A DNA stretch of 64,000 nt from Apostichopus japonicus (taxonomy: Eukaryota > Echinodermata > Holothuroidea > Aspidochirotida > Stichopodidae). The notes below the pieces were generated by a model. It worked only from the letters and a program-made list of their open reading frames with translations. It ran no database searches and was not told the DNA's origin. A program made the position numbers and the translations under genes. How positions within the stretch are numbered: position 1 is the first letter of the stretch; each line of letters starts with the position of its first letter. Below are positions 36,365 to 48,000 of the stretch, in pieces. The stretch covers positions 7,847,984-7,911,983 of the forward strand of contig NC_092564.1 of assembly GCF_037975245.1 (NCBI RefSeq), read 5' to 3'.

Positions 36365-39300
36365 CTTGGATATGGTTTTCTGGAAAACAAAAATTGAGAC
36401 ACAGTTTTAGATTGTTAATTGATGGGTAATACCAGGCATGGAAGTCAGCTTACATGGGGACATGGCCATTTGACCTGTTTTTATTGCAAATTTGAGAGGT
36501 CAAGGCTACTTACACAGGCACCAAGGCCAAACAATGTTTGGTGGTGGGGCCCAAAGGCTAAACACATTGGAAATGCTAGTAAAATTTATGCTTGACAATT
36601 ATTATTTATGTACAATGTGATTGCTGATGGTTGTAAATTTTACACTTATTTTTACACTTACATAACCACAGCAGTTCTATGCACATCAGGCATCAAAATT
36701 AGGTCTCAAAAAACAAAAAGAATTAAATGTACTCGCTAAATACTAAAATCCTACTCGCTAAAGTGTTAAATTCAATGGCCACTTACAATGGCAGGCCTAT
36801 GTAAAATCAGATGTGTTTTGGTCAACAATGTTTCTAGAGAAGAAAGGTTGAGGCAAGTCCCCAAAATAGTTGTTGTCCCATTTAATAAGGTTGCATCCCG
36901 ATTGAACACCAATTTATATAATTTACCTACAGTATTTGCGATTGACATGTATATTTGCTACAGTAGTTGTAAAGACAGGATCATATCACTCCCTTTACTT
37001 TGTGAGTGCCTTACACAATAAATAGAGCAGACGCCAGTACCCTAGCTTCACTGTTTAACAGGTGCTGCCTGCCCGCCCTGCACCTCTTTTCACCGCCCTT
37101 CCCATCTTTCAATCCCCCTTGTTCTTCCCTACTTGCCAACTCCATAGTGGCTCCGTGCTTTGACCTTGCAGCAATTTCACCAATGACTAACTCTTCAAAA
37201 ATCCTTGTAACTGTACTGTACAGTGTGCAGATCTCTCCCTAAATTCCATGCAGTTCATTACTGCATGTACATAGGCCTGTTCAAACTTCGGAGTTTCAAC
37301 TGTATATGCGCAATGCTCAAAACCTGTGAAAAAACGATCATACCGCCATACCTACAACACATACTCAAAACTTGAGTGTGTCTTGGAAGATTTTTTCTTG
37401 CATAGCATGTAAGCAGTCATCTGGGTCTAAAGTTTTGTAGGAATGCTGAGCGAGGTTTGTGTATTTTTCTATTTATTTACCAAACAATACCTTTTGCGAA
37501 TCGAAACTCTGAACTGGATTCGTTCTACAAATGAACTTGCTTGGCAGGTTTAGTAAACTAGTTCTCTGAGTGTATTGCCTCCGTACTTCAATTGTGCCCT
37601 TCGTGTTGCTAGCAAAGCGCGACTACATCCATCCATAAAGCAACTGATCCAACATTTACCATGGATGCTTTGCAGTATTTGCAAACAACCAGAAATCATA
37701 GTATGTAAATAACATTTACGCAATGTCAATTAAACTTCAATGGCTACTATTGACGATACATGAGATACAGGAGTTTCCACACGGACATTGCACAAAAAAA
37801 ATTGATTGTCAAGCAAGCGGTCAAAGAGACAGGGAAAATTTACGCAATTTTGCAACAAAGAAACCACTGTGGTATGAATGCACATTTTACATTAATTACC
37901 AACTCTTAATGCAGAGAGAACAAACACTGTGAGATGCGTAGATTGTCTCAAGTTCTCTTAACATTTTGTGATCAAAAACATGATTTAAATATTACATGAT
38001 AGTCTCAGAAACAATTCAACTACATCTTGGTACCATGAACACTTGTTGTCAAAATGTACATATATGTGACAACAAGACCTAATGTTATGATATTTGAGTG
38101 CACACAAATGATAGCCTATACCACAAACTTAACTATATCTACACAAGGGAAATTAACATTACAACATAATACAAGTAGCTGCAGTTAAACCAACATACTT
38201 TGAAATGAGAAAATTATGTTAGTGATTTTTACAAATTTCCAGACCTGGTAATAGCCACTTGGACCGAGTAGTCAATTTTTCTGTCGGTCCCCCAGGTTTC
38301 CATTCTCATCATCACTCTACACAACTTTGCCTTAAATATTGTGAATCGGTAACATTTTCTAACTATGACGATAGCCTACGCTTTCAGTATGCATTTAGAA
38401 ACAGGCAAATGCTCTGCACAAAGACCCCTATGCCTAAGAATGCCAGAAAAAGCAGGAACACATTGGTGACAGGTGGGTAGGTATTGCAACACCAAAATTA
38501 TGTTTCATCTAATTTTGTATCACCTATCCAATACAAGTTTATCAATCAAAATTCAGATTCAAGGAAATTCACAATTTTGGCAAAAACTGTGAAACTGTTT
38601 CATATAATTCACTCCACTGTGTATCACTCCAGCTAAATGACGATTTTACAGGTTCAAGGGATATGTGTGCGACTGACTGCAAGTGATTAATTTTCAAACG
38701 CTACAAAAATATCCAATCTGATAGTGATAAGTACATTCAATCTATTCTGTTTAACCATATTTACCTAGGCCTACATACAGTAGTTAGTCTAGGCTAACTG
38801 TTAAACCATCTTACTAATTGGTCAAATGGGTTTTGCTATGCTCGTTACATACATGTTAACTTTGGCCTGTAAATAAGTAGGCTATACCTTTGGCAGGCAA
38901 TACTATGGTACTGGTAGTGGTAGGCCTAACTAAGACTAATCAGCAAATGTCACTGATGATGTTGGGTACTCGGCTGAGCGTCTAATTTTCTATAATATAA
39001 ATACCATGTGACATACATAGGAAGCGCTTGTGCTCTGAACTCTTCAGTCTGTAGCTAGGCTACAGTACACCGTAATGTCAGTATTAAGCTAAGGCTTATG
39101 TTATTTTAATGTTAGTCATATATGCCTAACAATCGCTAGTGTTAGGTTAGGAGGTAAACATCGTGCAAAAGAGCAAGGTCAACCCCGACAGTATGGTACA
39201 CAAAAATAGAAAGAGATACTAGCCTAGGCCTAGTAGGAGAGCAGTTCGGTCCAATTGACGAAGAACTGAGTCGGTCCTAAGTAGTAAGTGTAGGCTTAAC

Positions 39301-39549
39301 ACCAGCTTACGTGTTTCTTAGATGACTATCGTCTGCTCCGTTCGACGGTTACGGAACAAGGTTGAGTATCGTCTAGTTCAGTCTGTATGCAGAAGCTCAC
39401 AGCGTTTCATGTGTCAATCGAAGTTCAACTTCAGTATTTAGGTCCGGAAATTGGGGTCATGATTTCAGCAACACTAAACAAGCCAGCGCAGTACTCAGCA
39501 AATTTGTACAGCGTGTACAAAATAGAGGTCGCTAGTTCTCTTTATATGC

Positions 39550-39571
39550 AGAGCCGTATACATACGGCTCT
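39550..39571. repeat. Near-perfect palindrome
   Basis: AGAGCCGTAT and ATACGGCTCT are separated by two bases. The arms are exact reverse complements, and ATATGCA-like sequence flanks both sides. Confidence 0.9.
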
Positions 39572-40210
39572 GTTATATGCATTACGATAGGGACATAGTG
39601 TTTTCATGTTCACTGTATTAGCAACTCAAGAGCAAACCAGTTGACGTAGATGAGGTTTCAGGGCCTCGGTTTAAGAGTGAAAGAAGGGGTCCTTCAGCTT
39701 TACTTCATCTATGCTGCATTTAATTGACGTCAAGCCCTTAGCCAGAGTTCGAATTTCTTTGGTAGGGACTGAGTACAAAAATGCTTGCTGATGAATAACC
39801 AAAATCATGAATTATCCCCTTACCGGTCCCCTCACAGCTTGGTCATTGCTTCATTAGGCCTAGCTACCTCGCGCCTTGATTATATTGGATGCCCTGCTTC
39901 TCTCCTTCGCAGCTCGTTCCCATTTATCCACCCCACCCACCCCCCCCCCCCCGTAAAGAACAAACTTACCTTGTTCATATATTTTGCTCGTTCAAATCAC
40001 TTTAAATGTATACTTTCGGTTATTTTTTGGGGGGCATTCTTTGTTGAGCAATATGATGGTACTCAAGAAAAGTCACCAGGACAGTATTTGGGCACGAGCA
40101 ACGAAACAACCGAACGACTGATCTCAACCCCAGTCCTCTTGCATCGAGACTGTGACTGTGTGATCATCGTCATGTGTGTATCATGGTTCCACTACAACGG
40201 GAACATAATA

Positions 40211-40251
40211 TGCTACACATGATCTTAGCCAAAAAGGCAGAGAAGCAATAC
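40211..40251 (-). pseudogene. U2 snRNA 5'-end fragment
   Basis: The minus strand reads ATTGCTTCTCTGCC, TTTTTGGCTAAGATCA and TGTGTAG. It matches the first roughly 41 nt of U2 (ATCGCTTCTCGGCC, TTTTGGCTAAGATCA, AGTGTAG) with a few changes, then diverges before the branch-site pairing region. It is therefore a truncated copy, not a working U2 gene. Confidence 0.8.
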
Positions 40252-41391
40252 TGGTGACCACTATCTGTATAGATATTGTGTCCACTATTGGAAACTTATA
40301 GTATTTCCAAGTTTAACTCAACGGCCGAATGCATGAGCCTCGTCGCATATTTCATGGGTTACACAAAAATTTGTTTACAATACGTTTTTGAAATAAAGTA
40401 CTTGCGTTAACGCAATTACTTTGGTCTGTGGTACACTAAAGTTCACCAATTGTTGTTCCACTTATAAAGTGAATTGGAAATATATGAATGTATCATTACA
40501 TTTTGGTAGAACTGATGTTAGAGAACAAAAGAAGGAAAACCATATAATAAACATAATTTTAACGAAAAAATAGCGAATTTAAAAGGAAAATGTCAGGCTG
40601 CCAGAGCCGGCCAACTTCAAGTTTGGGAGTTTATTAGCAACGAACTTGCCTTCTGCCTCCGATCATCATAATTATGTACCATGAGGCATATCTACCCGGA
40701 AATGCATTTCCTTCAATTATGCATATATAACTGTGATGATAAGGTGGCACATACACAATAGTATATCACAAGGATAATGTAAGGTTATGCCTACATCCGC
40801 ACGCCTATAATGAATTTCTAATTAACAAAAGAACACATTTCCTTTCTCAAATATCCTTCACCATGAACAGCACCATACCATGGTCTCCTCTGTAAATTTA
40901 CGAGCGAGGATGAATGGATACCAAAATATAGGTTGATCAGGCCCATTAATTTTAATTGTCATATAATCCATGTATTGCCCTTTTAAAGGTGTTTAGTATA
41001 TGCGGTCACCAGTTGTGCTAGTTAGTCCAATAATGGTCACTGATGCAGGGTTAACTTTAATGCGCATTTTTCTGTTACAGGTTATTTGTTTACAGCCTTG
41101 TCACGATTACTGTGCTTGTCACAGTCCATCAGATTGTATAGTGAAGATTACACGATAAAGACATGAAGCCAGGGTGTAAAGTGCCATGTTGAAAACAGAC
41201 GTGACTAGGTTAAGACAAAATTAAAGAAAGAAGTATGTATCTTTTGTACTTTATTCATTTTATCTTGCAATGGATCTTTAAGATATTTGCCCTATGTCCG
41301 GGGCAAGCGTCACTTTACATAGACCATTAATTAACGCATAACCATGTAAAATGCATAATCTAAATCTAAATCAAGAACATGAAGGACAGTG

Positions 41392-41470
41392 AAAAAACTT
41401 CCAGCCTCCACCGGGACTCGAACCCGGATCTCCCGCTCCATATATCACCTCCACAGAGGGGACGTTTTTA
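41392..41470 (-). repeat. tRNA-derived SINE fragment with intact T-arm
   Basis: The minus strand has CCGGGTTCGAGTCCCGG (perfect T stem and B-box at 41424-41414), followed about 18 bases later by TTTTTT, a Pol III stop. No full acceptor or anticodon stem can be folded upstream, so it is not an intact tRNA gene. Confidence 0.65.
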
Positions 41471-41986
41471 CAATGTAGATGCTTATGAAACATTCAGAAC
41501 ACACTTATGTACCTATATCGGCAAGAAAGGCAAAGGCCAAATATGTTACAAAGTATGATAAACAACCACCCATGCTCAAATAATCGTAGTTAGTACCTAC
41601 TCCGTGAGAGATTCACTTGTCTATCCTAACAAAAGTCTAAGAACAAAGTCTAAGAACAACTTGTGACGACCAGAAACTCAAAGCAAGTTCTCAAAATTAG
41701 ATTTCTAAAATTTGGGGCTAATAATGATGACCTTTAAGCCACTAATCATTGCAGATCAAGCGTACACTTTGATTCTTATCTATCTCACTGTACTGGTGTT
41801 AGTACAAAGTCCAGTTGTTTTGCTTTTCAAAAGGACATCGTATATAGTCAAATTGGGTTGCGTATACAAACATTGTACTAAAACACTTTTTTCATTGCGT
41901 ACACTGAAAAACCGAATACCAATCTCACTTCCTTCACGTAAAAAATAAGACTGACTTCTGTTTTAAGCGACTTTATCTTTTTGAGA

Positions 41987-42084
41987 ATGACCAGTACGTT
42001 TTGCAAGTTGTTCTCAAGAAGCAGGTTTCCTTCTCAATATTCTGGAAGGAACTTGCTTCGATTAGGGAAGAATAAAGCTTTCAG
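41987..42084 (+). CDS. ACADL: ACADL exon 1 (mitochondrial presequence), predicted
   Basis: ATG at 41987 reads MTSTFCKLFSRSRFPS and on through GRNLLRLGKNKAF, basic and without acidic residues. Donor GTAGGC at 42085 leaves phase 2, exactly what the next exon needs. It is chosen from composition, phase and splice site only; such sequences are not conserved. Confidence 0.72.
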
Positions 42085-45000
42085 GTAGGCATTTGGTTTG
42101 TTTTCTAAGTATGCCTTTTATAGACTATATACTTATCTGATTGGATTTTTTTTCTCCTGCCGAATTCACGCTGTTCGCGGAATGATTTCGAAATGTGTTT
42201 GTTCGGTCCACTGAGTTTTACTAATTATATACATCTAGAAAAGTTAAATTGAATAGAAATAGCTTCGTAGTAAGCAATAGGAGCAAGGTAAGATTAAAGT
42301 TATTCAATCATTTCAAACTACGCTATGAAGGACTATGAATTAGGACTAAACCTATATGAAATGTCAATTATGCTCACGTTACCATGCATTTTGTATCATC
42401 TACTGATAATTTTATGCAAGTGAGCGTCATCGTAACATAAGATGCCAACTATATCAATCTCATTGGAGATAAACCGGTATTTTATTCTGCACTGTCGGCT
42501 ATATCAAATAAATAGTTGACCACGTGTTACAGCTGTATGAACTTTGATGAACTTCTTCGTGTATATAAATATCAAGTTGAAATGTGTTAACATGTACTGA
42601 CTGACGGCAATGTGTCAGTGTAAATCCTGACTAATATCAAGTGAGTCGGGATTCAGTTACACCGTGATGGGCTTTCACCCCGCCAATGAAAACGGTCATT
42701 GTTCACCCCAATTGAAAATCTGTACTCAACAAGATACTAAATCCCATTACTGCCAATCTGTTTTATAGAAGCATATAATATTTAGCAAACTCAAAGTGAG
42801 AGCAATGAATCAACATCTTTAATGGTATATTGGATTCAGTCTTCTTTCCCTTTTACACATCCATAGGTCCACCCAAACTGGCGTTGACAATGTCACAGAA
42901 GGCGGCTCAACCAGGTAAATAAAGATAAATTGATAATCATTAAAAAGAGGTTATATGACATAATTATGTAAAATTTTCTTATCTACAGAACTGTCTAATA
43001 GTTACGGTACGTTGTTAATCTGCAATAAACAATATATAACACAGTTACAAAGATCAATTTAAATTTAAAAAGAAATTCATTTGTCTATTTCTGTTGTATC
43101 AGGAGACCCGACATTGCTGTATCCTCTTCTTTGATGGACATCGGTACTAGAGATATCTTCACAGAAGAACATGATATTTTCAGAGAATCAGTACGACGTT
43201 TCTTCAAGGAAGAACTTGTCCCTCATCAGGATAGGTTGGTACCTTTGATTACCCCGTCATGCACCCCTCCCCCATGCTTCAATCTATATCTATATATATA
43301 TACGAGTGAAACCGCATGAGTATGAGTGCAAGTAGAACGCGTACGACTTGGTAATTTTTCACATATATTACACTATATACAACCATTGCAAATTCTTCCT
43401 GTATACTTACGAGTACAAATCTCCAAGTCGTGCTTCCAGTACCTCCTATATAGTACTCTGCCGCCCTCCACTCGATGACTTTATGATTGCTAAAGTAATA
43501 GATACTATACATTGATTCTAACTGTGTGTTTTCAAAGATGAGATATGATAAATCTATAAATCTAACAAAAGTGCGGTTAAATCATTAATAGAATGTATAG
43601 TCACTTGGGAGCAGCCTACCAACGAAGGAAACTGAAAAAAACTTACGTCTATATGAAGAGGTAACGGAAGCAAAGAGCGAAAAAGGGCAAGCATATGAGA
43701 AAGAATAGGGCCGGAAAAGACGGCGCTCAATAATTGTACTTATAACAACATACAGACGACATGATGCAGGGATAAAGAGAAGACCTTCAAAAGTATAAGC
43801 TAGTTGTATGTTATTAAAACCATTTAGTGCTCCCTCCCCTTCCCCGGTCTCCTAGATAAAGAACATGAGAAGAAGAGTAACCTTAAAAAACACATGTCAC
43901 ATGCATTTCCACTCTAAATATATTTGTTATAAGGTTTGAATATATTTGATCTATACATTACTTCAATAATCATCAGATGGATGAAGCAAAAACATATCGA
44001 CAGGGAAGCGTGGCAGAAAATGGGAGAAGCAGGAATGCTCGGGATTAACGTGCCAGCCGAGATGGGAGGAATCGGTGGAACGTTTACAGATTCAACCATA
44101 ATTCTGGAAGAACAGTGAGTGTGTACTGACTTGGTTTTAAATTCATGGACATCCATGCATTATAGGAGGGTTAGCTCAGTGTTACGTAGCTCAGTGTTAG
44201 CTCGGTGTTAGCTCAGTGTTAGCTTGGTGGTTAACGCCGGTGCCTTTCAATCATAAGGTCCCGAGTTGGAGTCACTCCAAGATTAATGTATGTCGTCCAG
44301 TTACAGAGCTGTTGACAATTGACAATTCATAATCATAGACGTTAAATATGAATCTAAGAGACCTGACTTCGGTCAGCTTGCGGCTTTGATAAGCCAATGA
44401 TGGCTTCTTCGCGAGTTCCTGCTTGCAGGAGGATCTAAAATATATACATACATACATATACATCCATGTGAGTTTGCACCGACTTGTATACAAGCATAGT
44501 GCTGCCTATATATAGCCTCAAGAATGAACATTAGGATGATCAGAGACAGTAATGCTGCTCAGCATATCCTTGTCGGTGGCCCGGGGGTGGGGGAGTGGAT
44601 GAGGGGCAGGGGGCTGGGGAGATCTCAATCTGTGATGGAACGCTTATGTGAAGCAAGTCCAATTCTTTGGTGATTCCTGTGTGCATGCCGCACAGATGGT
44701 AAATATGTGTATATATGGTGATTAACATGTTCATAAATTATGTATTGCTCTTTAGAGGGACAATTGAAGAATAATAGTGTGGCCATCCTACATGATGACG
44801 AAGAAGCTTTCTTTTTACATTATTATATTTCCGGCCCTGTCATTGCGGCCTTGTTTTTATACAGTTTCTCTGTTCACTTAAATTAGGTGTTATGCAAATC
44901 ACGTAGGATCAAGCTTTGGTATGCACAGTGACATCGCTATGCCTTACATTGCTGAATACGGGAACAAAGAACAGATTGAGAAGTTCGTACCGGCAATGAC

Positions 45001-48000
45001 GGCAGGAAGATGTGTTGGTGCTCTCGCTATGACAGAGCCTGGTGCCGGCAGGTAAGCAACAAAACCATCCAACCACCTCTACACTATAAGCTTACAGCCT
45101 GCAGTATTTATAGTAAGATATCTGTCCAGTTGTACGATGCACTGGGAATGGCGTGACCATGCTGACTAGAAAAGTCTTACTTTGAATGGACTGGGATACC
45201 TTGTGTGTATAACAAGGATAACCTGATGTTTGGTTTCATTCTAAACAACGCGCGTTAGGTCTAGTGGTGAAAGGGGCACGCGGATTGTCGCAAATACAAC
45301 CAGCCTTATGAAGACCACGCAAATTGAGCTAATAAGCAGGCCCACTGAACACCAGGAGTCGGACGCAGCGCCGCAATGAACGATTCCGGGCCCGCATGCC
45401 GTACGACCTGACGGTCCCTGCTAAAGTCCCTTTGAGGTACTATCATAGTACACGGGTTTATACAGATCTATCAGGGGACTGTCTCAACATTTATCAACCG
45501 AGGATCCTGCATAAATCAAAACCAAGGGCGTAGGAACCAGGGGGACTGGGGGCGCCACCCCCAGTGAAAAATGTGGAGGGGCGGAAGTATCATTCCGCCC
45601 CCCCCGGTTCGCAAGTCAGAAAACCCCTTTTTCATTTCCAAATGAGAAAAAAATCTCATTTGGAGCACCAAATTGCATCTAAGGCCAGGTGAAAATACAA
45701 AATTAAGTTTACAAAATGGAGTGGGTGTTGAAGTGTGCTATATTGCACCAAATTGCATCTGAGGCCACCTGGAAATGCAAAAAATTAAAAAAGGGGAGGG
45801 GGACACCCCCTCCCCTTAGACCCCTCCCCCAGGCTGGCCATCAGTCTTCAGCCCCCCCCCCCACTCAAAAGTACTTTCCTACGCCACTGATCAAAACACA
45901 GACTTTTACAGAACAAGATTGGCAAAGAGACGTGCCAGTGCATGGCCATGGGCCACTAGGTTTAGCATATACCATGAATGTACTGCGTAAAGTTAAATCG
46001 TTGGTGAGACTCACTTATTACGTGATTCGATTCAATATATAGCTCACTAAAGTACCAAGTAGGCCTAAGTATGTTTTAACATAACTTGGATGTATTACTG
46101 AGATTTGACTTTTCGAACATTTCGCATATTTTTCAGTGACCTCCAGGGAATAAAAACCTACGCAAAGAAGGACGGTGACGACTGGATTCTGAATGGTAGC
46201 AAGGTATGACCGGAGTGAACAAGGGGGGGGGGGGAGAGGGGGAAAAGTTTTGTCATTACGCATGAATATATCTCTTAGTCTGTAGTGATTTGTAGTCTGG
46301 GTACGGGAAAAGGTAAATGGGGAAGGAGCATTAAGAGATAGGTAAAGAATTTCTCTATCGTTAATCAGTGTATATATAATGTGGTTTGGAGCTAGAAAGC
46401 TGGAGAGGTTGGGGGGGGGGGGGGTTGAGGAGACGAATTTGCAGATATAATTTGCTTTCATTATTTACCGTATATATTCATGTAAAAACGAGGCCGGCTG
46501 CATTTTTTGTTCTACACGCAATCATTTCATAAATTGATAACTTCTATAAACAATGAACAATGCAAAAATGTAGCGTGGATAAAGGTAACAATAATACAAT
46601 TTAGTTGAATTCTCATGTGTTCTAGGTATTCATCACTAATGGTTACCTGGCGGGTGTAACCATCGTTGTGGCCGTCACAGATCTCGATGCGAAGAAGAAA
46701 GCTCACGGAATCTCTCTCTTCTTGGTTGAAGATGGCATGCCAGGATTCAACAAAGGAAGAATTCTTGAGAAAATTGGAAACCACTCTACTGTAAGTTCCC
46801 AAAACAAAAGGAAAAGAAATAAATGTAGTGAAATAATTCGTAAGTTTGATTAAAAAGGGTGACTGTAGGCACAACATTAATTTTGATGTGTTGTAGACAG
46901 TTAACAAGCATCGCTTTCCGTCCAGGTTGCATTTTAATACCAGTCTTAATTTTTGAAGAATTGACCCATTAAACGTCAGACAAATCGAATACAGTGACTT
47001 GGACTACTTAGTCTAAAACAGAGATCATTATGTCAGTTCCTCAAATGCAAGTCAACGGGAAAACGAAAGACTTTCATGGCCTGAAATATCATGTTTAACA
47101 TGCATGTTTTACAAATGGTGTTGGATGTTATCCAATGGTGTTCTGTGTTGATATGGAGTTAAAAGAAACACGTTTAAGTTAGGTTATAAGAATTTATTAA
47201 ACAATGTCTTGACATTAATACTTAGGCCTGCACCGAGGAGCTGACTTCATCATTAATTTAATTTAGTTAACGTGAAGAATATACCCATGGCCCGGTGGTG
47301 TCGAGTATAACTTTAGACTAGACAAGTAAATGACTCGGTGAGAAAGCAACCATTGAAATGCTTACCGATGGTTGACCATGAGTTTCCACTTGTTTGAAGT
47401 ATTGAAGGCAATACTGCATGAGCTTTGCGAATAACAATTAAATACAATAGGAACAAAGAACACAACAAAAGACCGCTCTTGCAGAGTCGAAAAATGTTCA
47501 CTTGCAATTCTTTTTCTGGCTTCTTTATATGTGGTCCCTGGCTACAATAGGGGGCCTCATTTATTCTATTTAGGCCATGCCGATATGCGTTAAACGGAAT
47601 ATACGTGCATAGGCTAAAATTTATTTGAAAAGACATGTTAAGATATTTGTTGCGTTTGTCTGAGTGTTATATATAGTTGTTCAATATTTCTATTAATCGT
47701 ATTATACAAATTAAACAGGACACAGCAGAATTGTTTTTTGATGATGTTCGACTGCCAAGTTCGGCCTTATTGGGAGGAGAAGAACTACAAAACAGAGGAT
47801 TCTATCTGTTGATGAACCAACTCCCTCGTGAAAGGCTTGTGGTTGCCATAGAAGCACAGTCGCATGCAGAATGTATGTTTGAGATGACAAGAGATTACGT
47901 CCGTAAAAGGAAGGCATTTGGGAAAACTTTGTCCAAATTGCAGGTAATTTAACAAATGCTTTATGAGAAGTCTAGAATTGGAGAAAGTATACGTGGCATA

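Larger units (their letters stand above)
36380..41986. other. Interval between divergent ADAR and ACADL genes
   Basis: It should hold the ADAR upstream exon(s), both promoters and the ACADL leader, but no transcript end can be fixed from sequence. On the minus strand, two good donors are candidates for ADAR 5' untranslated exons: AAG then GTAAGT at 39969 downwards, and GTAAGC at 39310 downwards. No recognisable coding exon was found. Confidence 0.5.

Noticed and set aside
39785-40222. 145-residue plus-strand frame
   Set aside because: Low-complexity Pro run from a C tract, no homologue recognised, and it overlaps the U2 fragment.
40211-40251. Working U2 snRNA gene
   Set aside because: Similarity ends after about 41 nt; Sm site and 3' hairpins are missing.
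41392-41470. Functional tRNA gene on the minus strand
   Set aside because: Only the T-arm folds; no acceptor or anticodon stem can be drawn.
42890-42914. ATG at 42890 as the ACADL start
   Set aside because: Its frame joins exon 3 out of phase and hits a stop within ten codons.
43134-43136. ATG at 43134 as the ACADL start
   Set aside because: It is in frame, but would remove the targeting peptide although upstream exons join in phase.
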